Shown: piece by piece, positions 1-9,841 of the stretch
How the letters are laid out: every line of letters begins with the position of its first letter
Numbering within the stretch: position 1 is the stretch's first letter
Assembly (NCBI GenBank): GCA_934725085.1
Contig: CAKVAL010000001.1
Coordinates: 127,241 to 191,240 of the forward strand
Direction of reading: 5' to 3'
DNA: 64,000 nt
Origin: an uncultured Erysipelotrichaceae bacterium
GTDB lineage: Bacteria; Bacillota_I; Bacilli_A; Erysipelotrichales; Erysipelotrichaceae
Translations under genes and position numbers: made by a program
The notes under the pieces: generated by a model
What the model saw: only the letters and a program-made list of their open reading frames with translations
Told to the model about the DNA's origin: nothing
Database searches by the model: none

Positions 1-1116
1 CCAATTGTTATTTCTAACTTATTAAAAGTTGGTAGAACAACATATGGAACTAAAATGGCTGGTAATATTATTGATTGGTTTTCTATGCCTTTTGATGCGA
101 CTGTGCATCATCCTAGAAACTATGCGACTAACTTTTACTTTAAGGGTAATACTACTGGAATTTTGTTTACAATGGTGCTTCCTTTAATGTATTATTTTTT
201 CCTAAAAGAAAAAGATAAAAAGAAGAAGATATTGATTGGTTTTTTAATCATAACCGATAGCTTGGCTATGATGATTCTTGGAACTCGTGTTGCGGCCTAT
301 TGTGCATTACTGATCCCTGCTGTTATATTGTGTGTTCATATTTTTACAATAATTATAAAAACAGGAAGTTTTAATAAGTGGTTTGCAGGATTTTGTGTGT
401 TGTTAACATTAATGAATGCGGGCATTATTCCTTATTGTCCTGCTTATCAAAATCAACAATTTGATGCAGCTGATTATACAACGTTAAAGATGGATGATTC
501 GATTAGAGAAGGTTATCGAAAGGGAATTGAAGAAGGAGCTGAAGGTTTTGAACCATTCTCTCCTGCCTGGACTGATTATTATGTTTATATGTTTGAACAA
601 TATAAGTTCTTAATGGGTGTTACTCAATCGGTTTATTATGAATATTGGTATGATTATCATGTAGATCCAAAATTCTGGGTTGATTTGATTTTTGATTATG
701 AATTAGAAGACCGTGCTAACGCAAGACAAGTAGAAAAGATTTTCTATAACTACAAGTGGCAATATTTAACTACTCCACAAAAATTAACTGGTTTTACCTA
801 TAGCTTATTTATGTGGGGCGGAATCAATATTGAACAAGACTTCTTACTACAAGCTTATTCGTTTGGCTATTTAGGTTTTCCTTTGATTATGGGACCATGG
901 ATTATATTATTGTTGTATGTTGTATATAAGTTTTTAATAAGTGTTAGGTATAAAAAGTGGACAATGTTTAATATAGTTACTCTTATGTCTTTATCACTTG
1001 GAATAGTTACTTCTTATTTATCAGGACATGGTTTGGATCAATTTACTACTAACATGTTTATGACTTTGTTATGTGCTTATTTAATTCAACATACAAAGAA
1101 GGACTCTTATGAATAG
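1..1116 (+). CDS. O-antigen ligase/polymerase-like membrane protein (5' end outside window)
   Basis: The reading frame is open from base 1, so the N-terminus lies outside the window and the first ATG at 55 is internal. The visible 371 residues contain about six hydrophobic segments separated by a large polar loop rich in Tyr, Trp and Asp (roughly 145-265 of the visible part). The early stretch with GNTTGILF and, about 50 residues on, GTRVA resembles bacterial O-antigen ligase/polymerase membrane proteins, where such a large extracytoplasmic loop is usual. Inferred role: polymerising or transferring lipid-linked repeat units at the outer face of the membrane. The next glycosyltransferase gene overlaps its end by 8 bases, so the two are co-transcribed. 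Family call is by pattern, not by a search. Confidence 0.6.
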   Translation, partial: PIVISNLLKVGRTTYGTKMAGNIIDWFSMPFDATVHHPRNYATNFYFKGNTTGILFTMVLPLMYYFFLKEKDKKKKILIGFLIITDSLAMMILGTRVAAYCALLIPAVILCVHIFTIIIKTGSFNKWFAGFCVLLTLMNAGIIPYCPAYQNQQFDAADYTTLKMDDSIREGYRKGIEEGAEGFEPFSPAWTDYYVYMFEQYKFLMGVTQSVYYEYWYDYHVDPKFWVDLIFDYELEDRANARQVEKIFYNYKWQYLTTPQKLTGFTYSLFMWGGINIEQDFLLQAYSFGYLGFPLIMGPWIILLLYVVYKFLISVRYKKWTMFNIVTLMSLSLGIVTSYLSGHGLDQFTTNMFMTLLCAYLIQHTKKDSYE

Positions 1117-2068
1117 ATTAAGTATTATTGTGCCTGTTTATAATGGTGAAAAGACCATTAAAAGAGCTATAGATTCCTTGCTAAAACAGACTGAAGAAGT
1201 AGACATTATTATTGTGAATGATGGATCTGTTGATAACACTGAGAATGTTGTTAAGTCTTATTCAAATAGTAATATTCATTATTTTTATAAAGAAAACGGT
1301 GGTATATCTGATGCAAGGAATTTTGGTATTAGTAAGGTTAAAACTAAATTCTTTGGTTTTTTAGATAGCGATGATTATGTAAAAGAATATATGGCAGAAA
1401 AGATGTTGTCTGCAATTGGCGATAATGATATCTGTATGTCTAATTTTACTTGGGTATTTGAAGATGGAAGCAGAAAAGAAGCTAAGGATGTCGGCTATAA
1501 GGATAAGCATGAAATCATTGAAAAGATGTTTTCTACTTTATGGAATAAGATTTATAGAACTGAATGGTTTTTAGATACAGGTATTATGTTCCCTGCTGGT
1601 TTAAGATATGAAGATACATCGGTTTTGATAAGACTTGCTTATTATATGGATAAGGTGGCTTATGTCGATGAATCTTTTGTGGATTATTACCAAATAAAGG
1701 GATCTATTACTCATACTTTTAACATTAATATCAACGACATGATTGAAGTTTTTAAAGGTTTAAAAGACTTTTATGTAGAGAAGAATGCATATGAAGAATA
1801 TAAGCCTGAACTTGAATATCTAACAATTAGATTTTTCTTGGGCAGTTCTTACTTAAGAGCTTGTCGTATTTTAGATAAACAAGTTAAAAAAGAAACTTTA
1901 GATAAGGGCTGGGATTATTTAACAAGTACCTACCCTACTTTTAAAGAAAATAAGTATTTAAAAAATGGTGGTAAAAAAAATAAGTACTTCAGTTTAATCA
2001 CTAAGAGTACTTATTATATGAACGCAAGTATTTTTAGTTTCTTGTATAAGATTAAAATCTTAAAATAA
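1109..2068 (+). CDS. family 2 glycosyltransferase
   Basis: 319 residues with a GT-A fold signature: SIIVPVYN at residues 5-12, IVNDGS at 35-40, the ENGGISDARN motif at 62-71 and the metal-binding DSDD at 86-89. It should transfer a sugar from a nucleotide donor onto a lipid-linked oligosaccharide on the cytoplasmic side. Donor and acceptor cannot be told from sequence. An AAGGA ribosome site at 1097-1101 supports the ATG at 1109, which overlaps the previous gene. It is a paralogue of the genes at 16404, 18351 and 32561, which share the GGLSDARN-type block. Its last 9 bases overlap the convergent gene on the other strand. Confidence 0.9.
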   Translation: MNRLSIIVPVYNGEKTIKRAIDSLLKQTEEVDIIIVNDGSVDNTENVVKSYSNSNIHYFYKENGGISDARNFGISKVKTKFFGFLDSDDYVKEYMAEKMLSAIGDNDICMSNFTWVFEDGSRKEAKDVGYKDKHEIIEKMFSTLWNKIYRTEWFLDTGIMFPAGLRYEDTSVLIRLAYYMDKVAYVDESFVDYYQIKGSITHTFNININDMIEVFKGLKDFYVEKNAYEEYKPELEYLTIRFFLGSSYLRACRILDKQVKKETLDKGWDYLTSTYPTFKENKYLKNGGKKNKYFSLITKSTYYMNASIFSFLYKIKILK

Positions 2069-4048
2069 ATTTAAAACCTTGTAATATAGTTTGGGGTTAC
2101 AAATATTTAATGATTGATAATCTAGGGCAAAAAGTCTTAAAACACTAAATAGTAATGCAAATAGCATAAAGATGAATAATAGTTTTAAGACATTTTGATT
2201 GTTGTGACTATTTATATAAGCTAGTATCACGATAATGCTTGAAATGATAAAGTAAATTGAAATATCAGAGAAGTATCTTTCAACCAACCCTGCCATTTGA
2301 GTGTCTAATAAAACAACTATAAAACCAAATATTAAAGATAACATAGCTGTATAATACAGCTTTTTATTTGTTAAGTAATTTTTAACTTTTGTGATGAATA
2401 AAGATGATATGGTTATTGGGTTAATAAAGAACAGACCCCCAAATGAAAACTCATGGATTAACATTCCAACGTATTTGGTTACAAAGGTAACTTGAGTTAT
2501 ATATGGGAATATAGCTGTTAAAGATATTGGCTGTAGTAGGTAGAAGAAAATGCCATCGCCAACTCTTGAAATCTTCATTCCTCTTTTGGTCATGTCGTTG
2601 AATGTTAAATTGTAATTAGCACCTAAGTCAAATGGTGATCCAAATCTAGCATAGTTATAATACATCATTAGACTTCCGACAATAATAAAAGGAATTATTG
2701 CAGATGCAAATGGTTTAATATTATGTTTGATATCTTTAATTTGTTCAAAGAAGATAATAAGCGCAAAGAAGGCAAATAAGCCAAATTGAGGTCTAGAAGC
2801 GATTGCGATGCTGACGGCAAATGAGCCTAAGAAAGCCAATAGACTGTTTATGGTTTTATCTGGTTTGATTGAATAAGTCCACAGTGTCATACCTAATAGT
2901 GCATAGGCTAATGCACACAATATTGGAATTGTATAGATTAGTGGTTCCGCCAACAATATAAGAGCGCTACATGTATTTATCGCAAATATTGATAGTAATC
3001 CAAAGAATAATATAGGTGTTTTACTAAAATTATCTTTAATAATCTTATATAACAGGAAAATAATTGAAATAGATAATATAGTAAAGTTGATGGCATTCAC
3101 AATCGAATCATTAATATAAGCTCCAGTTAACAATTTAAAAGGAAGGTAGTATAAAACTACTGGTGCTGCACCAAAATAGATATAGTATTTTCCCTTATAG
3201 TAAGCAGTGTCAAACTCATAAGAAACGTTTTCTTTTAATCTTTGGGTAATATCATAAGGGTTTTCTAAATTCATTAGCTTTTCATCCACTTTTATATCGA
3301 CATCTACCCTACCATTTATAAAACTATCTGTTAATAATTTATATTGTGTATTTGTTTTTACTTCATCTACTAAATAAGTGTTAATATTGGAAACTGAGAA
3401 CGCAGTAATTAGTTGAATAATTATTAAAATGCCAATAGTAAAATATTTAAAATTTTTAGAAGTATTCTCAAATGTATAAGATAAGTAATTATATTTTCCA
3501 ATAAACAAAGATATTATAAAAAATAATGTTGTGAACATTAATAATCTAATTTTAGAAATAAAAAATGGTTTTGATTCGTTTAATGAAATATGGTTGATTG
3601 TCAATGTCTCACCCTTTTCTTTATATATTTTTATTAATAAGGTATTAGTATTACCATATGCATTGATAGTTGTATATTTTGTGTTTTGTGCGTTTTGATT
3701 CCAATATAAAGACGAACTTTCGTTGGCTATATATAAATCAGCATTACCATCATCGCTAATATAATATTCAACTCTAGCGATTTGAGTTTTACCTTGGATA
3801 TCGAAATCAACATAAAGATTATTTACAATATCATCAATATTGTAGATTTCAATAGTTGAAAAAGTTTCGTTCTCATTCAAAATATATGAACCATTATTCT
3901 TTACGAAATTTGTTTCATAGTAGATGTCTGGTTGACTATCTAGTGGTTTATAGCTCTTTGATCTAATTGAGTCAAAATTGAAGAAACATAGTTCTAAAAA
4001 AATGCTTATAATAACGGCAATTAATATGTTTTTATAAATCTTTTTCAT
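2060..4048 (-). CDS. polytopic membrane protein, GT-C-like glycosyltransferase candidate
   Basis: 662 residues. An N-terminal membrane segment (about 8-26) is followed by an extracytoplasmic domain of roughly 130 residues and then by about a dozen hydrophobic segments to the C-terminus. A block near residues 280-300 reads YYIYFGAAPVVLYYLPF, a tyrosine/glycine-rich extracytoplasmic loop of a kind seen in uncharacterised polytopic envelope proteins. The overall layout fits lipid-linked-sugar (GT-C) transferases, but no clear catalytic DxD was found in the first loop, so function is inferred from the polysaccharide locus. It is on the minus strand in a plus-strand cluster, has its own promoter and overlaps the 3' end of the upstream glycosyltransferase by 9 bases. 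Confidence 0.55.
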   Translation of the reverse strand: MKKIYKNILIAVIISIFLELCFFNFDSIRSKSYKPLDSQPDIYYETNFVKNNGSYILNENETFSTIEIYNIDDIVNNLYVDFDIQGKTQIARVEYYISDDGNADLYIANESSSLYWNQNAQNTKYTTINAYGNTNTLLIKIYKEKGETLTINHISLNESKPFFISKIRLLMFTTLFFIISLFIGKYNYLSYTFENTSKNFKYFTIGILIIIQLITAFSVSNINTYLVDEVKTNTQYKLLTDSFINGRVDVDIKVDEKLMNLENPYDITQRLKENVSYEFDTAYYKGKYYIYFGAAPVVLYYLPFKLLTGAYINDSIVNAINFTILSISIIFLLYKIIKDNFSKTPILFFGLLSIFAINTCSALILLAEPLIYTIPILCALAYALLGMTLWTYSIKPDKTINSLLAFLGSFAVSIAIASRPQFGLFAFFALIIFFEQIKDIKHNIKPFASAIIPFIIVGSLMMYYNYARFGSPFDLGANYNLTFNDMTKRGMKISRVGDGIFFYLLQPISLTAIFPYITQVTFVTKYVGMLIHEFSFGGLFFINPITISSLFITKVKNYLTNKKLYYTAMLSLIFGFIVVLLDTQMAGLVERYFSDISIYFIISSIIVILAYINSHNNQNVLKLLFIFMLFALLFSVLRLFALDYQSLNICNPKLYYKVLNLF

Positions 4049-4057
4049 AACGAAACC

Positions 4058-4066
4058 ATTATAACA
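4058..4066 (-). promoter_or_regulatory. extended -10 promoter for the 662-residue membrane protein
   Basis: On the minus strand the sequence reads TGTTATAAT, a perfect extended -10 (TGn plus TATAAT at 4063-4058). Only nine bases separate the box from the ATG at 4048 and they contain no Shine-Dalgarno sequence. Transcription starting seven bases after the box would give a leader of about two or three bases. Confidence 0.6.
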
Positions 4067-4119
4067 TTTATAGTAATTAGCTTTTTAGTTATAATATTAA
4101 CAGTAAACGGAGAGTGGAT

Positions 4120-5058
4120 ATGAAAGATAAAAAAATAGCTGTATTAATACCTTGTTATAATGAGGAACTAACTGTAGAAAAGACTGTTAGTGATTTTAAA
4201 CGTGTATTACCTAATGCAGATATCTATGTATATAACAATAATTCAAAGGATAGAACTAAAGAATTAGCTCTTAAAGCTGGTGCTATTGTAAAAGATGAAT
4301 ATAGACAAGGTAAGGGTGCTGTAGTTCGTTCAATGTTTAGAGACATCGATGCTGATGTTTATATTATGGTAGATGGAGATGATACATATCCTGCTGAAGA
4401 GGTAGAAGGTTTAATCACTCCAGTACTTGAAGGTAAGGCTGATATGGTAATTGGTGATCGTCTATCTTCAACTTACTATACAGAAAATAAGAGACCTTTC
4501 CATAACTTTGGTAACAGCTTAGTTAAAGGTCTAATTAACTTCTTATTTAAGTCCGATTTAAATGATATTATGACAGGCTATAGATCATTTTCTAGGAAAT
4601 TTGTTAAGTGTATGCCGGTTATGTCTGATGGTTTCCAAATTGAAACTGAAATGACTATTTTTGCGCTAACTAATAATATGCAAGTAGTTAATGTACCTAT
4701 TACATATAGAGATAGACCTGAAGGCTCTGAATCTAAATTAAATACCTTCTCTGATGGTTTTAAAGTATTATTAACTTTATTTAATTTATTTAAAGATAAT
4801 AGACCTTTCTTGTTCTTTGGTTCTATATCAATTGTTATCTTTATAATTGGTTTATTAATTGGTATTCCTGTAATCAATGAATTTATTAAGACTGCTTATA
4901 TCACTAAAGTGCCTAGTGCAGTTTTGGCTGCTGCGCTTATGTTAAATGCCTTCTTAATGTTTAGTGTTGGCATTATCTTGGATGCGATTAAGAATGAGAA
5001 AAGATATCTATTTGAGTGTCATATGAATGATATGATGTCTAAATATAAGGAAGATTAA
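4120..5058 (+). CDS. polyprenyl-phosphate-type family 2 glycosyltransferase with C-terminal membrane anchor
   Basis: 312 residues from the ATG at 4120. A GTG at 4114 is possible, but GGAGAG at 4109-4114 lies five bases before the ATG and decides the start. The N-terminal GT-A domain has VLIPCYNEE, NNNSKDRT, QGKGAVVRS and the metal site VDGDDTYP, a set typical of dolichyl/undecaprenyl-phosphate sugar synthases (DPM1/GtrB type). Two hydrophobic segments near residues 225-250 and 265-290 anchor the C-terminus. Likely product is an undecaprenyl-phosphate-linked sugar that a GT-C membrane enzyme then uses outside the cell. The membrane protein that follows immediately is the obvious partner. Confidence 0.85.
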   Translation: MKDKKIAVLIPCYNEELTVEKTVSDFKRVLPNADIYVYNNNSKDRTKELALKAGAIVKDEYRQGKGAVVRSMFRDIDADVYIMVDGDDTYPAEEVEGLITPVLEGKADMVIGDRLSSTYYTENKRPFHNFGNSLVKGLINFLFKSDLNDIMTGYRSFSRKFVKCMPVMSDGFQIETEMTIFALTNNMQVVNVPITYRDRPEGSESKLNTFSDGFKVLLTLFNLFKDNRPFLFFGSISIVIFIIGLLIGIPVINEFIKTAYITKVPSAVLAAALMLNAFLMFSVGIILDAIKNEKRYLFECHMNDMMSKYKED

Positions 5059-6887
5059 TGTTTTATATTCTATCTTTATTTTGGTTACTTTCAATTAGTG
5101 GATTATTAACGCTTGTCTTTAATAGAAAATTTGAAATGGTTTTAACCCTTTCAATGATTCTAGGGACACTGATGTTGTATCCATTTGGTTATATAAATCA
5201 TATTAGCTATGGCTATTATTTGTCATGGCTTTTTGTGTTGTTGTTTTATATTTTGTTGATTTATTTATTCGTTAAGAAGAAAAATGATAAATTATTAGAA
5301 TTCAAGAATAATTATTTTACTTATGGATTATTATATTTTGTAATCTTTAGCATCTACTGTTTCTTTTTGTATAAATATACAGGCTTCGGTAATTGTGATG
5401 AGTTTACACACTGGGGTCCTATGTTAAAAGAAACATTAAGATTAGATGGTTTCTATACCCAAGATGCATCTAGACTTATTATGCATAAGGATTATCCACC
5501 TTTCTTCACTTTATTAGAAGTATTATTCCAAGGCTTTAATGGCTTTAAGTTTCATGAACCTTTTGCGTATATTGCTTTAGAAACTTTTATGTTTTCGATG
5601 TTACTTCCAGTGCTTAGTAACTTAAAGAGGAAGGATTGGTTGAAATCAATATTAATCTTTATATCAATTGTCTTAGTCGGTTTAACATTAGATAAAACAG
5701 AAACGGCCAGTGATTATGCTTTTGTCTATAATTCGATTTACGTAGACTGGTGTCTGGCTTTATTTTGTACATATGGTATCTATTTAACTTATAAGGAAGA
5801 AGGTTGGGGTTTATTTAGATTTGTTTATTTAACTTTAATATGTGTAACTTTTATTCTAATGAAACAAATGGGATTAGTATTCTATTTGATTATCATAATC
5901 TATGCGTTCTTTAAAGTTACTTTTATTGACAAGCAATTAGATTTAAAGATGATGTTAAAGGGAATCTTCTTCTTGGTTGTTATTCCTGTTTTATTCTATA
6001 TTTCATGGAATTATGTTGTTAAGTTGTATCAAATTGATGCTCAATTTAAGATTGGCGAATTAAGTATTAGTGATTTCTTTAATATCATTAAAGGCAATGC
6101 ACCTGAAGGCTTGGAATGGAAGTATACAGCGTTTAGGAATTATTGTAGTAATTTATTACATAGACCACTTGTTTTACATCCTTTTAAGATGAGTTACTTT
6201 GTATATGTTGGTCTAATGATTATTATTGTTTTTATCACCTTTAGATTTAAAAAAGATGGTTATTTCTTGGCGGGTACATATTTAATTGGTGCAATCGGTT
6301 ATTCAATCGCTATGTTAATTCTATATACATTGGCTTTTACAATCGATGAAGCACCATATCTTGCATCATTTGACCGTTATATGACTTCTTATTTGTATTT
6401 TGGAACTACCTTAACATTAATGTTGGTAATAGATAAATTTAATAATTATATCTATCAAAATATGATTATTTTAGGTCTTTTATGTTTATTTGTGGAGCCA
6501 AAAACACTAAATCACCTTGAAGTAAAAACCGATGTTGTTGACGATTATAGAATGACTATAGCGTGCGTTGAACAATTTAATTTCGGGATTGATTTTAACA
6601 GGGAAAATCTTAATGGTTTTAGATTAAAGTTTGATCGTTTAGGTTTCTTAGATGGCAGTGAAGAAGCCTATTTAAAGCTTGTTGATGCTTTAAATAGAGA
6701 TGATGGTTTATTTATTATTGGCTATGATGATTATATTTACAAATACTGGCAAAGAATGGGAATAGAAGACTATATATTTAATGAACAGTATTATAAATTG
6801 GACAAAGAAAATGGAGATTTGAAAGTGTCTTGGGATGCTTATTCATTTATCCACTATGTTATTCTTTACTATATGTTGGGTGTATAA
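5058..6887 (+). CDS. GT-C-like polytopic membrane protein
   Basis: 609 residues with about 12 hydrophobic segments. The start ATG shares its A with the stop of the previous gene (TAATG), so translation is coupled to the polyprenyl-phosphate glycosyltransferase. After the first block of membrane segments there is a loop with GNCDEFTHWGPM and, about 35 residues on, KDYPPFF. An acidic pair in the first large extracytoplasmic loop is the catalytic signature of GT-C enzymes that use polyprenyl-phosphate sugars. Inference: it transfers the sugar made by its neighbour onto the polysaccharide outside the membrane. The C-terminal 120 residues are soluble. No named family is claimed. Confidence 0.6.
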   Translation: MFYILSLFWLLSISGLLTLVFNRKFEMVLTLSMILGTLMLYPFGYINHISYGYYLSWLFVLLFYILLIYLFVKKKNDKLLEFKNNYFTYGLLYFVIFSIYCFFLYKYTGFGNCDEFTHWGPMLKETLRLDGFYTQDASRLIMHKDYPPFFTLLEVLFQGFNGFKFHEPFAYIALETFMFSMLLPVLSNLKRKDWLKSILIFISIVLVGLTLDKTETASDYAFVYNSIYVDWCLALFCTYGIYLTYKEEGWGLFRFVYLTLICVTFILMKQMGLVFYLIIIIYAFFKVTFIDKQLDLKMMLKGIFFLVVIPVLFYISWNYVVKLYQIDAQFKIGELSISDFFNIIKGNAPEGLEWKYTAFRNYCSNLLHRPLVLHPFKMSYFVYVGLMIIIVFITFRFKKDGYFLAGTYLIGAIGYSIAMLILYTLAFTIDEAPYLASFDRYMTSYLYFGTTLTLMLVIDKFNNYIYQNMIILGLLCLFVEPKTLNHLEVKTDVVDDYRMTIACVEQFNFGIDFNRENLNGFRLKFDRLGFLDGSEEAYLKLVDALNRDDGLFIIGYDDYIYKYWQRMGIEDYIFNEQYYKLDKENGDLKVSWDAYSFIHYVILYYMLGV

Positions 6888-6911
6888 TACACAAAAAGAA
6901 AAGAGGTTACT

Positions 6912-8042
6912 ATGATTAAGTTTAATGTTCCACCTTATATTGAGGGTACTGACAAATATGTTTTAGAAGTAATGCAATCAGGTGAGATTGCGGGTGATAA
7001 TAAATATACAAAATTGGATGAGGAAATCTTAGCTAAGAAGTTTGGTTCTCTTAAGGTTCATTTAACAACTTCTGGTACAAGTGCACTTGAAATGGCTTGC
7101 ATGCTTGTAGATATTGGCCCGGGTGACGAGGTTATTGTTCCATCTTATACTTTCTCAAGTACAGCTAATGCGATTGTAATTTTTGGCGGCACACCGGTGT
7201 TTGTAGATATCGATCCTAAAACTATGAATATTAATGCTGATTTAATTGAAGATGCCATCACTGATAAGACAAAGGCTATTATGGTTGTTCATTATGCTGG
7301 TGTTGGATGTGATATGGAAAAGATTTCTGATATCGCAAAAAGACATAACTTATACTTATTAGAAGATGCAGCTCAAGTAGTTAATGCGACTTATCATGGT
7401 AAATACTTGGGTACTTTTGGTGATGTTGGTTGTTACTCTTTCCATGAGACAAAGAATTATTCTATGGGTGAGGGCGGTGCTGTTTCTATTAATAATCCTG
7501 CATTATTAGACAGATGTGACATCATTAGAGAAAAGGGCACAAATAGAACTCAATTCTTTAATGGTCAAGTAGATAAGTATACTTGGGTTGATAAGGGTTC
7601 TAGCTATTTGCCTAGTGATATCTTGGCTGCTTATTTATATCCACAATTGTTGATTATGGATGAAATGAGACAAGATAGAATCGATAGTTTCAATTATTAC
7701 TATGAATTATTAACTCCACTTAAGGAAGCTGGTAAGATTGATTTACCTTATATCCCAGATGGCGTGGTTCATAATGGTCATATGTTCTATATTAAGACTA
7801 AGAATCTAGAAGAAAGAAGTGCTCTACAATCTTTCTTAAGAGAAAAGGGTGTAGGCAGTGCTTTCCATTATGTTCCATTACATAGTGCGCCAGAAGGTTT
7901 AAAAGCTGGTAGATTATTTGGTGAAGATAAATATACAACTAAGGAATTTGAAAGATTATTAAGACTCCCTATGTATTACAAACTAGGCAAAGAAAACATT
8001 GAATATGTTTGTGATATGATTAAGGACTTCTATAAGGATTAA
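6912..8042 (+). CDS. wecE: dTDP-4-amino-4,6-dideoxygalactose transaminase (WecE/RffA type)
   Basis: 376 residues, the usual length of the DegT/DnrJ/EryC1/StrS sugar aminotransferases. It matches remembered E. coli WecE along its whole length, including TSGTSALEMA (53-62), PSYTFSSTANA (77-87), EDAAQ (151-155, Asp152 contacts the PLP ring nitrogen), SFHETKNYS with the PLP lysine at 181, REKGTNR and VDKYTWVDKGSSYLPSD. It converts dTDP-4-keto-6-deoxyglucose to dTDP-4-amino-4,6-dideoxygalactose (Fuc4N) using glutamate. Its substrate would come from RmlA (13925) and RmlB (39064) in this window. AGAGG at 6901-6905 places the start at 6912. Confidence 0.92.
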   Translation: MIKFNVPPYIEGTDKYVLEVMQSGEIAGDNKYTKLDEEILAKKFGSLKVHLTTSGTSALEMACMLVDIGPGDEVIVPSYTFSSTANAIVIFGGTPVFVDIDPKTMNINADLIEDAITDKTKAIMVVHYAGVGCDMEKISDIAKRHNLYLLEDAAQVVNATYHGKYLGTFGDVGCYSFHETKNYSMGEGGAVSINNPALLDRCDIIREKGTNRTQFFNGQVDKYTWVDKGSSYLPSDILAAYLYPQLLIMDEMRQDRIDSFNYYYELLTPLKEAGKIDLPYIPDGVVHNGHMFYIKTKNLEERSALQSFLREKGVGSAFHYVPLHSAPEGLKAGRLFGEDKYTTKEFERLLRLPMYYKLGKENIEYVCDMIKDFYKD

Positions 8043-8050
8043 ATTTAAAG

Positions 8051-8087
8051 AAGAGGGCCAAGCTTATATGTTGAACCCTCTTTTATT
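8051..8087. terminator. bidirectional intrinsic terminator between converging genes
   Basis: AAGAGGG at 8051-8057 pairs with CCCTCTT at 8076-8082, followed by TTATTTTAG on the plus strand. On the minus strand the stem is followed by CTTTAAATTT. It sits between the stops of wecE (8042) and the minus-strand membrane gene (8088). The 18-base loop makes it less compact than an ideal terminator. Confidence 0.65.
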
Positions 8088-9761
8088 TTAGTGAATTTGT
8101 GATGTGTGTCGTTTTCTGCTAGCGGTTATTATTGTTAATAACGTCAATACGCTAATTACTAGCGATAGATGTTGAATAAATGTTCCTTTATAGTAAATAT
8201 GATATTCATAATTATCATCTAAAGTATAGAAGCCTACTTTCTCATAATTATGGATGTTGATTATATCTAATGGAATCATATTTCCATCTTTTAAAGCATA
8301 TCCTGCATATCCTTTATAGTAAGTAAGTGGCATCATTAGTAATTCTTGTCTATCACTATCATAGGTGAAATCAATTTTTAAGAAATGGCGATTAAAATCA
8401 TAAATAACATCTTCATATTTGCCATCATCATTAACTCTTTTAATAAAAGTGCTTTCTCTTAGATAATCGTTATATAAAGTGATTGGTAGATATTCAGCTC
8501 CAACAATTTCTCTTTCGTTATAATCTTTTTTAATGTGGTTAAAATCATAAATAACTTCTCTGCTTGTATAGTCATCTAATCTATCAACAGTTAACAGTTG
8601 ATAATCAAATTGCAAACTTACAACCAATGTGTAAATTATAATCACATATGGTAATAGATTATGTAACTTATAAGAGACATAAGATGCCGAAATAGCTAAA
8701 AACGGATATGCGATAATGTTAAATCTAAAGGCAAATTGTAGTCCGTTAAAAGGTTTGATTAGATAAAAAGGAATAATATTGAAAGAACCTAATAATGCAA
8801 CATATCCAATTATAGTGATGTATCTTAAATATTTATCACTATCTTTAATGAAGAAAATAAAGAAAGGTAATATAAGTAAAACATATCCAATAGGATTACT
8901 TGTCCATATATCAAGACTCATAAATGGCTTTAGTAATAAATTTGTTCCTATATGTAGTTCGTTTAAAGAATACATTGTGGTTAATTTACTAATCCATAAA
9001 TTATGACTCATTAAGCCTTCTAACATAGGCAATAAAAACCACAGTGATAATAGTACAGCTATTATGCATGCTTTAAAGCTGGTGATTAATAAGTTTTTGA
9101 TAGCTATTAAATTTCTATTATTAATTATGAAAATAATAATTAAGACAGCATAAATAAAACAATATAAGCCGAATGTTAGGTTGTGAGTTAAGACTAGTGT
9201 CGTAAAACCAAATGCTAATAGTAAATAACTATCTTCTTTAAGTACTAGAACTTTATAAAAAGCATATAAAAGTAATGGTAAGAAACATAAAGCTAGATAT
9301 TCTCCGAATGCCAAACGTGTATATGCATCTAGAAAACGATATTGACCTAACAAGAAAACAATAGCTACAGTACGGTATAATTTTTCTTGTTTAAAAATTT
9401 TCTTGAAACAATAAAATGCAATAATAGAACCTACAAGTGTATAGAAGATATACATTAGTTTAAAGGCTTTTATCAAAGGAAGGCTTAGATAATAAATAAT
9501 CGCAAAAGGATATAAGAAAAAATCACAATAAAATAAAGGTGATGCATATCCATAACCATTATTTGTATAAGGATATATTTTTGGTATAATCTGGTGATCT
9601 AATAAGGCTTCTTTAATGCCGATTAAACGATTAAGATGGAAAGCGCCATCAGTTGATTCAAAATATATACCATCTGCCATCATTGGCATACTAAAAATCA
9701 ATGTAATAGATATGATTAAAAGAATATCTATTACTTTATTAATATTTTCTTTATTTCGCAT
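8088..9761 (-). CDS. polytopic membrane protein, PTPS-related/YfhO-like
   Basis: 557 residues with about 12 membrane segments. After the first segment comes STDGAFHLNRL and then SPLFYCDFFLYP, a pattern I associate with the 6-pyruvoyl-tetrahydropterin synthase-related membrane domain (PF10131) and YfhO-like proteins, which are GT-C-like. The Asp in the first loop is a plausible catalytic residue. The gene at 21546-23306 has the same blocks (ADTGFHLSRI, TPLFYCQLFLYP, and THN or SHN before a later segment), so these are paralogues. A GGAGGG sequence before the ATG on the minus strand gives a normal ribosome site, unlike several neighbours. Exact reaction unknown. Confidence 0.65.
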   Translation of the reverse strand: MRNKENINKVIDILLIISITLIFSMPMMADGIYFESTDGAFHLNRLIGIKEALLDHQIIPKIYPYTNNGYGYASPLFYCDFFLYPFAIIYYLSLPLIKAFKLMYIFYTLVGSIIAFYCFKKIFKQEKLYRTVAIVFLLGQYRFLDAYTRLAFGEYLALCFLPLLLYAFYKVLVLKEDSYLLLAFGFTTLVLTHNLTFGLYCFIYAVLIIIFIINNRNLIAIKNLLITSFKACIIAVLLSLWFLLPMLEGLMSHNLWISKLTTMYSLNELHIGTNLLLKPFMSLDIWTSNPIGYVLLILPFFIFFIKDSDKYLRYITIIGYVALLGSFNIIPFYLIKPFNGLQFAFRFNIIAYPFLAISASYVSYKLHNLLPYVIIIYTLVVSLQFDYQLLTVDRLDDYTSREVIYDFNHIKKDYNEREIVGAEYLPITLYNDYLRESTFIKRVNDDGKYEDVIYDFNRHFLKIDFTYDSDRQELLMMPLTYYKGYAGYALKDGNMIPLDIINIHNYEKVGFYTLDDNYEYHIYYKGTFIQHLSLVISVLTLLTIITASRKRHTSQIH

Positions 9762-9809
9762 ATTCCCTCCTAATAATATATTCTAATCTAGAAGAATTAT
9801 TTGTTCTAG

Positions 9810-9841
9810 TGTTACAACAATTAAATGTTACAACAATTAAA
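9810..9841 (+). repeat. perfect tandem 16-bp repeat upstream of the HTH-dehydrogenase gene
   Basis: TGTTACAACAATTAAA occurs twice back to back (9810-9825 and 9826-9841) with no mismatch. It lies 145 bases before the start of a gene whose product begins with a helix-turn-helix domain and 50 bases before the divergent minus-strand gene. Exact adjacency and length suggest an operator, possibly for the fused HTH, but that link is inference. The rest of the 225-base intergene is AT-rich and shows nothing else clear. Confidence 0.6.

Noticed and set aside
4578..4877. Antisense reading frames inside glycosyltransferase and membrane-protein genes
   Set aside because: They have no ribosome sites, and translations show no domain; the opposite-strand genes have strong motifs throughout.
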